Assembly (NCBI GenBank): GCA_910588905.1
Contig: CAJURZ010000005.1
Location: forward strand, 1-64,000
DNA: 64,000 bases
Origin: an uncultured Eggerthellaceae bacterium
GTDB lineage: Bacteria > Actinomycetota > Coriobacteriia > Coriobacteriales > Eggerthellaceae
Reading direction: 5' to 3'
In this document: positions 49,459-58,864 of the stretch, in pieces
Numbering within the stretch: the first letter of the stretch is position 1
How the letters are laid out: each line of letters starts with the position of its first letter
Made by a program: the position numbers and the translations under genes
Notes under the pieces: generated by a model
What the model saw: only the letters and a program-made list of their open reading frames with translations
Database searches by the model: none
What the model was told of the DNA's origin: nothing

Positions 49459-51570
49459 GTGGCTCAAGCCAAGCAGAAGCAGACCATCCTCATCGTAGAC
49501 GACGACATGCAGAACCGCATGATCCTCGCTGACATGATCGGTCCTACCTATGAGATCGTTGAAGCCGAGAACGGCCTTGAAGGCGTGGCTGCCATGCAGA
49601 AGCTGGGAACCAAGATATCCCTGGTCCTGTTGGATATCAACATGCCGGAGATGGATGGGTTCGATGTGCTGGCGGTCATGAACAAGAACAAGTGGATCAA
49701 CGACATGCCCGTCATCATGGTCACTTCGGAAACAGCCTCCTCCTATCTTGAGCGAGCTTACGACTTGGGAGCTGTGGACTTCATCAACCGTCCCTTCGAC
49801 ATGAAGGTGGTTCAGCGGCGCGTCAACAATACCATCCTCCTCTTCGCGAAGCAGAAGGCCTTGGTAGGCCTAGTGGCCGATCAGATCCTGGAGCGCGAAA
49901 AAGCCAACAATCTGATGATCTCCATCCTGAGCCACATCGTAGAGTTCCGCAACGGCGAGAGCGGGTTGCATGTCATGCATGTCTCTACCATGACAGAGAT
50001 CCTGCTGCATCAAGTAGTGAAGAGGACCGATCGCTATCAGCTCTCTGCGGGGGATATCTCCCGCATCGCCATGGCCTCTAGCCTCCACGACGTAGGGAAG
50101 ATCTCCATCCCGGATTCCGTGCTCAACAAACCCGGGCGCTTGACCGACGAAGAATTCGAACTCATGAAGACCCATACTTCGGTAGGGGCTGCTATGTTGG
50201 CGGATGTGCCTGTCCGTCAGGAAGATCCCCTCGTGCGCACGGCCTATGAGATCTGCCGTTGGCATCACGAACGCTACGATGGCAGAGGCTACCCTGACGG
50301 CCTTAAGGGGGACGACATCCCCATATCCGCGCAGGCGGTCTCATTGGCAGATGTCTACGATGCTCTTACCAGCAAGCGCGTCTACAAGGATGCCTTCTCC
50401 CACGAGAAGGCCATGGAGATGATCCTTGCAGGAGAATGCGGGACCTTCAACCCGTTCCTCTTGGAGTGCTTCGTAGAGGTGGCCGATGAGATCCATGAGC
50501 AATTGAAGCTGAATTCTCCCAGCGTGGGGGCCGACCGTGAGATCGGGCAGATCGTGGAAGCGGCTATCATCCCTGAAAAGGGCGAAGCTTCAAGCCGCAC
50601 TCTGGAGCTGTTGGATTACGAACGCATGAAATACCAGTTCTTCGCCTCCATGTCCAACGAGCTCCAATATGAATATACCGAAGACCCGCCCATGGCTGTG
50701 CTCTCGGATTGGGCTGATACGAAGATGGGTCTGCCTGAGGTGATCAAGGATCCCTATGAGGATGAGCAGATGAACAGCATCTTCGGAGCAGAGAACCTGC
50801 AGAGCCTGCGAAGGGCGCTCCATAGCACCACGCCAGAAGAGCCGGTGATCCAGATGGAATTCGAAGCCACCGTAGAAGGTGAGCCTCGCTGGTTCCAGAT
50901 CACCGCCCACGCGAACTGGAGTGCTGACGACCCGCAGGTCTATCTGGGGTCTATCGGCAAGATAGTGGACATCCATGAGCATCATGAGAAGATGGCCGAC
51001 CTTCAGCGCAGGGCCACCCATGATTCCCTCACGGGGCTGCTGAACCATAGCTACGCCAAGAAGGTGGTCCAAGAGCGCATGAAGCTCAACCCCGATAAGG
51101 ACTTCGTCTTCATCATCCTGGACATGGATAAGTTCAAGATGGTGAACGACACCCACGGTCATCTCTTCGGCGATAAGGTGCTCTTCCATCTGGCTCAGCG
51201 TCTGGAGGGCAGCGTTCGCGGCAATGATATCGTAGCCCGGGTGGGGGGTGACGAGTTCTTCGTGTGCATGGAGTGCAATATCGAGCCAGAGCCTCTGATC
51301 AAGCGCATCTATGAGTCGATCATCGGCGAATACGACGGGATCGATGTTTCTGTTAGCATAGGTATCGCAACAGCCAAGGGTGAAGAGGGCTCCTACGACG
51401 ATCTGTTCCGGAGCGCCGATCACGCGCTCTATCAAATGAAGGCGGCGGGGCGCGGCGGCTACATCTTCGCTGAGCGGATGCCGTCCGAGGCGGAGGCCCT
51501 ATCGGCCATCTCGGCCATAGACGCTCAAGAAGAGGAGAGCATCCAGGCGGTTCGTGCTAAGCGGAGCTAA
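49459..51570 (+). CDS. Response regulator with HD-GYP, PAS and GGDEF domains
   Basis: This 703-aa protein has a receiver domain with D59 (VLLDINMP). An HD-GYP phosphodiesterase domain follows (SLHDVGK near 211, HHERYDGRGYPDGL near 270). A PAS-like region comes next, then a GGDEF domain with intact VGGDEFF near 597. It can in principle both make and degrade c-di-GMP under phosphorelay control. The start is unclear: GTG 49459 has no ribosome site. The frame is open to 49405, and a CTG at 49423 sits 10 nt after AGAAGGGG. The receiver fold begins at residue 9, so little N-terminal sequence is missing. Confidence 0.9.
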   Translation: MAQAKQKQTILIVDDDMQNRMILADMIGPTYEIVEAENGLEGVAAMQKLGTKISLVLLDINMPEMDGFDVLAVMNKNKWINDMPVIMVTSETASSYLERAYDLGAVDFINRPFDMKVVQRRVNNTILLFAKQKALVGLVADQILEREKANNLMISILSHIVEFRNGESGLHVMHVSTMTEILLHQVVKRTDRYQLSAGDISRIAMASSLHDVGKISIPDSVLNKPGRLTDEEFELMKTHTSVGAAMLADVPVRQEDPLVRTAYEICRWHHERYDGRGYPDGLKGDDIPISAQAVSLADVYDALTSKRVYKDAFSHEKAMEMILAGECGTFNPFLLECFVEVADEIHEQLKLNSPSVGADREIGQIVEAAIIPEKGEASSRTLELLDYERMKYQFFASMSNELQYEYTEDPPMAVLSDWADTKMGLPEVIKDPYEDEQMNSIFGAENLQSLRRALHSTTPEEPVIQMEFEATVEGEPRWFQITAHANWSADDPQVYLGSIGKIVDIHEHHEKMADLQRRATHDSLTGLLNHSYAKKVVQERMKLNPDKDFVFIILDMDKFKMVNDTHGHLFGDKVLFHLAQRLEGSVRGNDIVARVGGDEFFVCMECNIEPEPLIKRIYESIIGEYDGIDVSVSIGIATAKGEEGSYDDLFRSADHALYQMKAAGRGGYIFAERMPSEAEALSAISAIDAQEEESIQAVRAKRS

Positions 51571-51614
51571 GAGGCAGAGGGCCTTGATCGGCCGCAGAGA
51601 AGGAGATGGGATAG

Positions 51615-51980
51615 ATGTCACTGGAAACATGCTATGCACAGCTCGGCGGCGATCTTGAGGATGTCCGTTCGCGACTCGTCACGGATGAGCGGATCATCAA
51701 ATTCATCGGCATCTTCGCGGAGAGCCCGTTATTCGACAACCTCCAGAAGGCCTTGGACGAAGGGAACATGGAAGAGGCGTTCCGGGCCGTCCATACCATG
51801 AAGGGCAATAGCCGTGATATGGGCTTCATGCCGCTCTTCGAAGCCTCCTGCGAGCTCTCTGAGGTTCTGAGGCTCGATGATGCCGGGGTGCCTGCAGGCC
51901 CTTTGGAGCAGGTGCCGGAGCTCTTCGGGAAGCTTGAGGATGCCTACCGTACTACCGTGGATGCGTTCTCGCAGATCTGA
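51615..51980 (+). CDS. Histidine phosphotransfer (Hpt) protein
   Basis: This 121-aa helical protein contains the Hpt motif AVHTMKGNSRDMG, with the phosphorylatable His. It would shuttle phosphate between the hybrid kinase encoded 58 bp downstream and a receiver protein, probably the HD-GYP/GGDEF regulator encoded just upstream. GGAGATGG precedes ATG 51615. Confidence 0.9.
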   Translation: MSLETCYAQLGGDLEDVRSRLVTDERIIKFIGIFAESPLFDNLQKALDEGNMEEAFRAVHTMKGNSRDMGFMPLFEASCELSEVLRLDDAGVPAGPLEQVPELFGKLEDAYRTTVDAFSQI

Positions 51981-52037
51981 CAAGCAGGGTGAGGGGCCGA
52001 GGGGTCCTTCATTCATAGAAGGAGGGGCATTCAGCCT

Positions 52038-55016
52038 ATGACGGCAACGGAGGCAGCGAATAGATTGGGGTTGATGACGCGCAACCGCGTCGTTGCTGCC
52101 ATTTGTGCAGTCATCATCATCGTCCTCTCATTCCTCATGTTCTTGACTGCTACGCAAGAGCGCATCGTCGATCAGAACCAGCGCTACTTGGAGGGTACTA
52201 CCCTGCAGACATCCCGCCGCGTGGCCGATCTTCTCCTCAATGCTCAGATGATGATCGACGTAGAGGCTAACAGCTATCAGGCGCGTATGACCTCTGACCG
52301 GGTAGATCCAGCTGATCTTCCTGAGATCCTGCGTTCGTCCCCCTTTGATCACATCATCTTGGTCAGCAAGGATGGTCAGGTCTACGATGATCGGGGTGCG
52401 GTAGAAGGGCTGAATGCAGACGAGCTCTTCCCTCAGGGTCTCACGGGGGAATCTGGAGTGGCTTCCATCAAGTCGTCTTCCATAGACAAAGAACCCATGG
52501 TGGCCTTCTATACTCCCATCGAATACCAAGGGGAAGTGGTAGGGATCTTGGTGGGCTCCTATACGGAGGTTCACCTCTCTGAGATGATCACCACCTATTT
52601 CTTCGGCGAGCAGACCTCCACCTATCTCTGTGACAGCGACGGCACCATCATCGCCAGCTCTGCTACCACGCAGAGCAACTATGAGACCGTGGCTGATATC
52701 TACGGGGGCGAAGAGCTGGAAGGGATCACCCTGGAAGAGCTCCAAGAGGCTCTGGCTACCAACACCGATATCGGTTTCTCCTATCAGACGCCAACAGGTA
52801 CAGGGACTGCCTATCTGATGGATATCGAGGGCACTTCGTGGATGGTGTTGCGGTCGTTCCCGGCCAGCCTCACCAATGGCATGATCAACAACGCCACTGC
52901 GGCCGCCATGACATTGATCCTCGGGGTCACGGCTGCCATCATCCTCTTCGTGGCGGTGCTCTTGGTGCAAGCCCGCCGTCAATCGAAGCAGCTTCTCTTC
53001 GAGAAGACCCAGGCCACCCGCATCGTGGATGCTTCTACGAACCTGTTTCAGCGACTCATCCGGCTTGATATCATCAACGGTACCTATGAGTATCTGAAAT
53101 CCTCGGGTCTGCCGAACGGCCTCAAACATGAGGGAGACATCGACACCTTCCTTGAATTCTGGGTCGATCGTGCGGGCGATGACACGAACCGGGCCATCAT
53201 CGCGAAAGCCCTGGACCCTGACCTCATCCAGCGGGATCTGACCAAGGACACTCCGTATCTCCAGGTGGAGTATCAGATACAGAGCGCCGATGACCCCAGC
53301 GCTCTTGTCTGGATCCAGGTCTCTGTTATCTGCCTTGAGCGGGATGGCAAGGGCATTGCCGAAAGCGTGCTCTTAGCCATCCAAGACGAGACTGAGATCA
53401 AACAGCAAGAGCTAGCTGCGCGCGAGGCGCTGGAAGAGGCGTATCTGGCAGCGGATCAAGCTTCGAAGGCCAAAAGCGATTTCCTGAACTCCATGAGCCA
53501 TGATATCCGCACCCCTATGAACTCCATCATGGGTCTCACGGCCATTGCCGCCATGCATATCGACGATACGGAACGGGTGGAAGATTGCCTGAACAAGATC
53601 ACCATCTCCAACAAGCATCTGCTGGGCCTCATCAATGAGGTGCTGGACATGGCCAAGATCGAATCAGGGAAGATCTCCTTGGCGGATGAGGAGTTCGACA
53701 TAGCTGAGACGGTGGAGAACCTGCTCACCATCGTCCATCCCCAGATCGAGGCGAAGGGCCAAACGCTCAAGGTGGATATCGCTGATATCAAGCATGAGCA
53801 TGTGATCGGCGACCCGATGCGTTTGCAGCAGGTCTTCATGAACATCATGGGCAACGCCATCAAATTCACCCCCGAGGGAGGTACCATCGGGTTCAATATC
53901 ACCGAGAAGCCCTCGCCTACCCATGGAAGCGGCTGCTATGAGTTCACCTTTACGGATACAGGCTGCGGTATGGATGAGGAGTTCGTCCAGCGGGTCTTCG
54001 AGCCGTTCTCCCGGGCCAATGACTCACGTACCACCAAGGTGGAGGGTACGGGACTGGGCATGGCCATCGTGAAGAGCATCGTTTCCTTGATGAATGGCAC
54101 CGTTGAGGTAGAGAGCAAGCTGAATGAAGGATCGACGTTCCGCGTGACGGTGTTCCTGAAGTTGCGTGACCCTAGGGACGAGGATCTGACCAGCCTCCAG
54201 GGACTTTCTGTGCTGGTGGCCGATGATGATGAGGATGCTTGCGAAAGCGCCGTCGAGCTGCTTGAGAGCATCGGCATGCAAGCACAGTACGTGACCAATG
54301 GTCATGCAGCAGTAGAGGCCGTGCGTGACCATCACGGGCGCGGCAACGGCTTCGCCGCGGTCATCTTGGACTGGAAGATGCCCGAGAAGAGCGGCATCGA
54401 GGCTGCGCGAGAGATCCGTCAGATGGCGGATGTGAACCTGCCCATCATCATCCTGTCTGCCTTCGATTGGTCTTCCATAGAGCAAGAGGCGCGTGAGACG
54501 GGGGTGGATGCATTCATCTCCAAACCCCTATTCCGCTCCCGCTTGATCCATGTCATGCAAAGCCTTGTGACGGGGATCGATGGGGAGGGCTATGACGAGC
54601 GCAAGGAGCTCCAGCAGGCGGACTATCGGGATAAGCGCATCCTCTTGACCGAAGACAATGCCATGGCCGCTGAGATCGGTCTCGATATCATCGGAATGAC
54701 GGGCGCTCAGGTGGATCACGCTGAGAACGGCCAGGAAGCCCTTGATGCGCTCCTGCAGCATGAGCCGAATCACTATGACCTGGTCTTCATGGATATCCAG
54801 ATGCCCGTTATGAATGGGTATGAGGCTACGCGAGCCATACGCGCTGCTGCGAAGGAGGGCAGGTCTGATCTGGCTGAACTGCCCATCGTGGCGCTCTCTG
54901 CCGATGCCTTCGCTGAGGATATCCAGAAGGCGAAGGCTGCGGGCATGAACGATCACATGTCCAAGCCCATGGAGATCAAGAATCTATTGCGCATGCTCGA
55001 TCAGTGGGCTATCTGA
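52038..55016 (+). CDS. Hybrid sensor histidine kinase with two receiver domains
   Basis: This 992-aa protein has TM1 at about 17-37, an extracellular Cache-like sensor (40-280), TM2 at about 286-310 and a PAS-like region (330-460). HisKA follows with H488 (NSMSHDIRTPMNSIMG), then HATPase_c (GNAIKFTPEGG, GTGLGMAIVKS). Receiver 1 has phosphoacceptor D778 (VILDWKMP) and receiver 2 has D919 (VFMDIQMPVMNG). Together with the Hpt protein this forms a multistep phosphorelay. GGAGGGG precedes ATG 52038. Confidence 0.93.
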   Translation: MTATEAANRLGLMTRNRVVAAICAVIIIVLSFLMFLTATQERIVDQNQRYLEGTTLQTSRRVADLLLNAQMMIDVEANSYQARMTSDRVDPADLPEILRSSPFDHIILVSKDGQVYDDRGAVEGLNADELFPQGLTGESGVASIKSSSIDKEPMVAFYTPIEYQGEVVGILVGSYTEVHLSEMITTYFFGEQTSTYLCDSDGTIIASSATTQSNYETVADIYGGEELEGITLEELQEALATNTDIGFSYQTPTGTGTAYLMDIEGTSWMVLRSFPASLTNGMINNATAAAMTLILGVTAAIILFVAVLLVQARRQSKQLLFEKTQATRIVDASTNLFQRLIRLDIINGTYEYLKSSGLPNGLKHEGDIDTFLEFWVDRAGDDTNRAIIAKALDPDLIQRDLTKDTPYLQVEYQIQSADDPSALVWIQVSVICLERDGKGIAESVLLAIQDETEIKQQELAAREALEEAYLAADQASKAKSDFLNSMSHDIRTPMNSIMGLTAIAAMHIDDTERVEDCLNKITISNKHLLGLINEVLDMAKIESGKISLADEEFDIAETVENLLTIVHPQIEAKGQTLKVDIADIKHEHVIGDPMRLQQVFMNIMGNAIKFTPEGGTIGFNITEKPSPTHGSGCYEFTFTDTGCGMDEEFVQRVFEPFSRANDSRTTKVEGTGLGMAIVKSIVSLMNGTVEVESKLNEGSTFRVTVFLKLRDPRDEDLTSLQGLSVLVADDDEDACESAVELLESIGMQAQYVTNGHAAVEAVRDHHGRGNGFAAVILDWKMPEKSGIEAAREIRQMADVNLPIIILSAFDWSSIEQEARETGVDAFISKPLFRSRLIHVMQSLVTGIDGEGYDERKELQQADYRDKRILLTEDNAMAAEIGLDIIGMTGAQVDHAENGQEALDALLQHEPNHYDLVFMDIQMPVMNGYEATRAIRAAAKEGRSDLAELPIVALSADAFAEDIQKAKAAGMNDHMSKPMEIKNLLRMLDQWAI

Positions 55017-55048
55017 TCCCCCTGCTGCTTTCAGGATGATATCTGTAG

Positions 55049-55068
55049 GGACCGATCATGATCGGTCC
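55049..55068. repeat. Intergenic palindrome GGACCGATCATGATCGGTCC
   Basis: Perfect 20-bp palindrome preceded by TGTAG, 32 bp after the hybrid kinase stop. It belongs to the same dispersed family as those at 1487 and 43731-43884. A related half unit (CGATCGGCCCC) lies at 55117-55127. Confidence 0.7.
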
Positions 55069-55174
55069 GCTTGCCTAGGTTGTGATGCATTCGGGTGGAC
55101 GTGTGCTTCGCTTCGATCGGCCCCTCGTCCTCCTGCGTCAGCAGCGCAAGCCATGACAGGCTTTGTATGCTGAG

Positions 55175-55202
55175 TGGCAAATAATGGATGTGCCCCTATA
55201 AT
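55175..55202 (+). promoter_or_regulatory. Sigma-70-type promoter candidate
   Basis: TGGCAA (55175-55180) and TATAAT (55197-55202) with 16-bp spacing, 54 bp upstream of the gene at 55256. Confidence 0.55.
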
Positions 55203-55255
55203 GGGGAGGTAATACCCGCACGGGTACTGGCTTTCCAGGGAACAGGATCGCATCC

Positions 55256-55744
55256 ATGCGAAAGGGAAATTGGCTTGTCATAGCTATCCTCTTTGGGGCA
55301 TCTGTGCTGTTCCTCATCATGTGGCATCACTTCGATTTCGATCTGATCCACGGCGTTGACCTGGCCATCACCATCTTTTGGTGGGTGATCATCCTCGGCG
55401 TTTGCATTGCCATCAAGCTGGCTGAGGAGAAGCGTCGCCAAAGCGTGCGCACGGCATTCTTGGCCCCTGGGCTCATCTATAACTCTGAATCGGGGATCGT
55501 GCGGGTGCCATCCGATGAAGACATGGTGTCAGCCCTTCAGCAGGTGCTTGCGAATCTTCGCTATGACATGGTCAAGGCAGAGGTCCCCAAGGATTCGCAT
55601 ATCCGCTTCAACTATGTGGTTCGCACCAGTCGGTTCGCAGACGAAGGAGAACAGTGGACGGGCGAGCTGGTGAGGGTGCGTGCCCCTGGGCATCCTAAAC
55701 CCTTCAAGAGCCGCGAAGAGCTCGCTATCCTACTGAACAGCTAG
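55256..55744 (+). CDS. Small membrane protein of unknown function (162 aa)
   Basis: Two N-terminal membrane helices (WLVIAILFGASVLFLIM and AITIFWWVIILGVCIAIKL) are followed by a 100-residue cytoplasmic domain (ESGIVRVPSDEDMVSALQQ, HIRFNYVVRTSR). No recognised family. It has its own promoter and is followed by palindromic repeats. Confidence 0.7.
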   Translation: MRKGNWLVIAILFGASVLFLIMWHHFDFDLIHGVDLAITIFWWVIILGVCIAIKLAEEKRRQSVRTAFLAPGLIYNSESGIVRVPSDEDMVSALQQVLANLRYDMVKAEVPKDSHIRFNYVVRTSRFADEGEQWTGELVRVRAPGHPKPFKSREELAILLNS

Positions 55745-55791
55745 CTGTTCCTTCGGTGATCTTGCGTTGCGCGAAGACCACGCGCAACAGC

Positions 55792-55856
55792 GGGCAGATC
55801 CAAGATCCGCCCCTACGGCAACCCGGTACCCCGCAGGGGCCGACCAAGGTTGGCCC
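55792..55856. repeat. Two intergenic palindromes between convergent genes
   Basis: GGGCAGATC-CAA-GATCCGCCC (55792-55812, one mismatch) followed by CCTACG, and GGGCCGACC-AA-GGTTGGCCC (55837-55856, one G-T pair) preceded by CGCAG. They are members of the dispersed family and lie between the 162-aa membrane protein and the AlbA_2-like regulator. Confidence 0.7.
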
Positions 55857-55892
55857 AATCCAACCCACTCTGCGGTTTCAGGGGGAGGGCTC

Positions 55893-56567
55893 CTAACGCA
55901 GCACCTTCCAATAGCCTGCCTTGTTGGATCCGACCCGCTTGATGAATCCATGATCCTTGAGGCGCCTGAGGGAGCGGCGAATGGTGCTCTCGCTCACTTT
56001 CAGAAGGTCGGCGATGCGCGGAGCTGGAACGCGGCCGTTCGTCTTCAGCACCTTCAGAACGTATTCGTCGGTGATGGTCAGGTCGAGCTCCTCGGCAGCC
56101 GCGATGGACCGCTCTTCGAAGGTCTGACCGACGGGTTCTGCCGACCTTGAGGTGGGGGTGTCCTGCCTTCCCTTGGGACCCTTGTGCTCCTCTTGCCCGG
56201 GGAGGGAAGAGGTCTGGGTGCGCTCCCTGAGCTCTGCCAGGCTCATGGATTCCGTCCCCTCATCCGTATAGAGATAGTAGATGCCGTTATAGGCCACCGG
56301 CTCCGCTGAGGCGGGGATGTTCACCTCTAGGCTGAGCACGGCTCCTTCCATCACGGGCTCTGCCGTGCAGGATATCCCCAATTCCTGCAGGACGGTGGAA
56401 GGGATGGATTCGAACGGACGCCGCATGCGGCGAATGCTAAGCGCGTGCCGTTTCTCCTCTGAGGGGATGATCAATCGGCCCCCTCCCGCATTGCTGATGC
56501 CGCAGATGAGGGGCAGCAGGTCGTTGCTCCATTTCGTGCGATGGACGGTGATGTTATACGTGCCCAT
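55893..56567 (-). CDS. AlbA_2/Schlafen-like protein with C-terminal winged helix
   Basis: This 224-aa protein has an N-terminal half resembling the AlbA_2 putative DNA/ATP-binding domain: KWSNDLLPLICGISNAGGGRLIIP, the position of the usual K-x-x-x-A-F-A-N-x-x-G-G motif, though shortened. The C-terminal 65 residues form a helix-turn-helix (LKVSESTIRRSLRRLKDHGFI). It is likely a transcriptional regulator. A palindrome lies in the divergent promoter region on the other side of its start. Confidence 0.75.
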   Translation of the reverse strand: MGTYNITVHRTKWSNDLLPLICGISNAGGGRLIIPSEEKRHALSIRRMRRPFESIPSTVLQELGISCTAEPVMEGAVLSLEVNIPASAEPVAYNGIYYLYTDEGTESMSLAELRERTQTSSLPGQEEHKGPKGRQDTPTSRSAEPVGQTFEERSIAAAEELDLTITDEYVLKVLKTNGRVPAPRIADLLKVSESTIRRSLRRLKDHGFIKRVGSNKAGYWKVLR

Positions 56568-56671
56568 GAGGCCCTCGCTCCCGTTCCAGTACCGTCGACA
56601 GGCTCAACCGATGCAATACACTATCATTATCCTGTCATTATACCGTCTATTCGCTGGTCCTCAGTGGTCTT

Positions 56672-56689
56672 CCACCCTTAAAAGGGTGG
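56672..56689. promoter_or_regulatory. Palindromic operator candidate CCACCCTT-AA-AAGGGTGG
   Basis: Perfect 8-bp arms with a 2-nt centre lie in the divergent region between the regulator (55893-56567) and the gene at 56741. GATAAT (56688-56693) just overlaps its right end and could be a -10 box. This would suit binding by the adjacent winged-helix regulator. Confidence 0.5.
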
Positions 56690-56740
56690 ATAATGCGGTC
56701 CAGGCCAAGACAGTCTGTCAGTCTTCGAAGGGGAAGCGGC

Positions 56741-57163
56741 ATGAACCACCAGAGCATCGGATCAGATCAGCGCGCTCGGCGAATCCTGAGGGATAGGCTC
56801 AGCCTCGTGGGCCTTTCGTTGTTGATGCTAGCGGCCCTCTTGTTCTCCGGGGTATCTTCTGACGTTGCCTGGGCCGATGAAGCGGATGCTGTGGAAGCAG
56901 CGGCAGTAGAAGATGAGGCTGCGCTTTCCGAAGAGGCCATCGAAGATGACGAGACCCCCTTGAGCGCTTTCGACAGACCTCATTGCTGGACCCATTGGCT
57001 CATGGCCAGCGGAGTAACCATCACGATTCTCTACGGAGTCGTTGTCGTGCGCCGCCGCCTGGGCTTCTCGCAGGATGTCGATGATTTCCAAGACAACATC
57101 CTCGGTCGTACGCCTCGGAACATCCAGGTGCGCGGTCGCGTGGCGAACCACGTGATGAATTAG
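56741..57163 (+). CDS. Small exported membrane-anchored protein (140 aa)
   Basis: It has a basic N-terminus and signal-like helix (LVGLSLLMLAALLFSGVSS) with an Ala-type cleavage site (AWA-DE), then an acidic extracellular stretch (EAAAVEDEAALSEEAIEDD). A second helix (WLMASGVTITILYGVVVV) and a basic cytoplasmic tail follow. GGGGAAG precedes ATG 56741. No known domain. The acidic stretch resembles that of the cell-wall hydrolase encoded next, suggesting related surface roles. Confidence 0.7.
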   Translation: MNHQSIGSDQRARRILRDRLSLVGLSLLMLAALLFSGVSSDVAWADEADAVEAAAVEDEAALSEEAIEDDETPLSAFDRPHCWTHWLMASGVTITILYGVVVVRRRLGFSQDVDDFQDNILGRTPRNIQVRGRVANHVMN

Positions 57164-57310
57164 CACTGCGATCCCCCTAACATGCGGGCTCCATCCTCAT
57201 GCGCTTTTCGGTGCAGTTCTTGTTGTGCGCATATCCCGCAAAGGGCATGCACCCCCTTCAAGTTCCCCAGTCAAGCATGATAGGATGTCACCCAAAGGAA
57301 GGTGATACCT

Positions 57311-58843
57311 ATGGTGAAAGACATCTTCGGATCCAAGGAAGGCACGAAGCGCCTTTCTCTGTCCGCAAAATGTGCTGTGGGCGGCCTGTCATTCCTGCTG
57401 GCCATGGGCGCTATCCCCGTAGCTCATCAGGCAACCTTTGAGGCTCAGGCCTTGGAAGAGGATGCAGCTCTTGAAGAGGCCGCTGTCCTTGAAGAGGCTA
57501 TCGTTGAGGAGACCCCGGCCGAAGAGCCGTCTTATGCAGGGAAAGATGTGGTCGACTGCTATCTGGCTGGCATCACTCCTACCTATGACGAGCTCCTCAC
57601 CATTGACTTCACTGTCCTGGCTGGCATCTCTCCTGACCTGAGCGCTGAGTTGAAAGCTCTGATGGCTGAGCTTGCTCCTGCTGACCCTGATCCGGCTCCA
57701 AGCCCTGCTCCTGACCCGGCTCCGGGGGAAAGCGGCGAAGGGGATGTTGACCCGAGCCCCGAGATCCCGGCCGACCCGGATGATCCCACCGCCTCAGTCC
57801 CTGAGGAGCCTTCGGTTCCCGAAGCCCCCGAGGCTCCGGTGAGCCCTGATCCCGAAGAGGGCGGTCAGTTTGCGGAAGACCTTTCTGACCTCTCGGCTCT
57901 CTACCCTGTCTGGTCCTATGAGGGAAATACCTCCTTCACCATGACCCGTTACACCGAAGACTTCACCACCGCTCAGTTCATCGCTGCGGTAGGGGAGCAG
58001 GCGCGTCAGGTCGCTCAAGACTATGATCTCTATGCGTCGGTCATGATCGCTCAAGCGATCATCGAATCCGAGTCAGGCACTGCCTCCCAGGCTGAGGCTC
58101 CGAACAATAACCTCTTCAACATCAAGGGATCCGCCGATGGTGCCTATCGCACCTATGACACCATGATGGATTCCCTGGAGGACCATGCCCAGCAGCTCAC
58201 GGGCGAAGGCGCCGCGCGCTTCGGCACTCCCACCAAGGCGAATGCACTCACCTGGGAACAAGCGGTTCAGTTGATCGGGAATGCGCGCTCCCTTGATGAG
58301 GGCTATCTCGCCCGCATCAAGCAGCTGGTGGCCGATTATGACCTCGTCCGCTATGACGCGCCGCTGCCCTTTGAGCTGACCCATGCACTCACCGTGGATG
58401 TCACTGATCCGGAAACGGGTGACACGGTGACAGAAGAGCGTACGCTGGCAGATTTGGTGGCGGAAGCCACCTCTCATCTGGGCACGCGCTATCTGTGGGG
58501 TGGCACTGACCCTGATGTGGGGCTTGATTGCTCCGGCTTCGTGCAGCTGGCCTATCGTGAAGCTCTGGGATGGCAGCTTCCCCGCACCACCTATTATCAG
58601 TGCACCCAGGGCGAAGACGTTGATTTCGCCGACCTCCACATGGGGGATCTGCTGTTCTTCATAGACGATCACAACACCGTGGGCCATGTGGGCATGTACC
58701 TGGCCGACGGCTATTACATCGAGTCCACCACCCGGACGGGGTGCAATGCCATCACATCTCTGGAGGCGGATCCTCCCGCTTTCGCGAAGCGGCTCATCAG
58801 CACCCAGCCCGTTGATACGGCTTCTGCGGGCAGCCGCGTCTAG
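57311..58843 (+). CDS. Cell-wall hydrolase: glucosaminidase plus NlpC/P60
   Basis: This 510-aa secreted protein has a signal peptide (LSAKCAVGGLSFLLAMGAIPVA). An acidic Ala/Glu region (LEEDAALEEAAVLEEAIVEE) and a Pro/Asp-rich linker (about 120-185) follow. Next is a Flg/LytG-type glucosaminidase domain (SVMIAQAIIESESGTASQAE, catalytic Glu; NNLFNIKGSADG). The C-terminal NlpC/P60 domain has C407 (GLDCSGFVQLAY) and H459 (VGHVGMYLADG). It should cut both glycan and peptide bonds of peptidoglycan. ATG 57311 is 8 nt after GGAAGG; GTG 57302 is less likely. Confidence 0.93.
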   Translation: MVKDIFGSKEGTKRLSLSAKCAVGGLSFLLAMGAIPVAHQATFEAQALEEDAALEEAAVLEEAIVEETPAEEPSYAGKDVVDCYLAGITPTYDELLTIDFTVLAGISPDLSAELKALMAELAPADPDPAPSPAPDPAPGESGEGDVDPSPEIPADPDDPTASVPEEPSVPEAPEAPVSPDPEEGGQFAEDLSDLSALYPVWSYEGNTSFTMTRYTEDFTTAQFIAAVGEQARQVAQDYDLYASVMIAQAIIESESGTASQAEAPNNNLFNIKGSADGAYRTYDTMMDSLEDHAQQLTGEGAARFGTPTKANALTWEQAVQLIGNARSLDEGYLARIKQLVADYDLVRYDAPLPFELTHALTVDVTDPETGDTVTEERTLADLVAEATSHLGTRYLWGGTDPDVGLDCSGFVQLAYREALGWQLPRTTYYQCTQGEDVDFADLHMGDLLFFIDDHNTVGHVGMYLADGYYIESTTRTGCNAITSLEADPPAFAKRLISTQPVDTASAGSRV

Positions 58844-58864
58844 AGCGCAAAGGTACGGTTCGCG

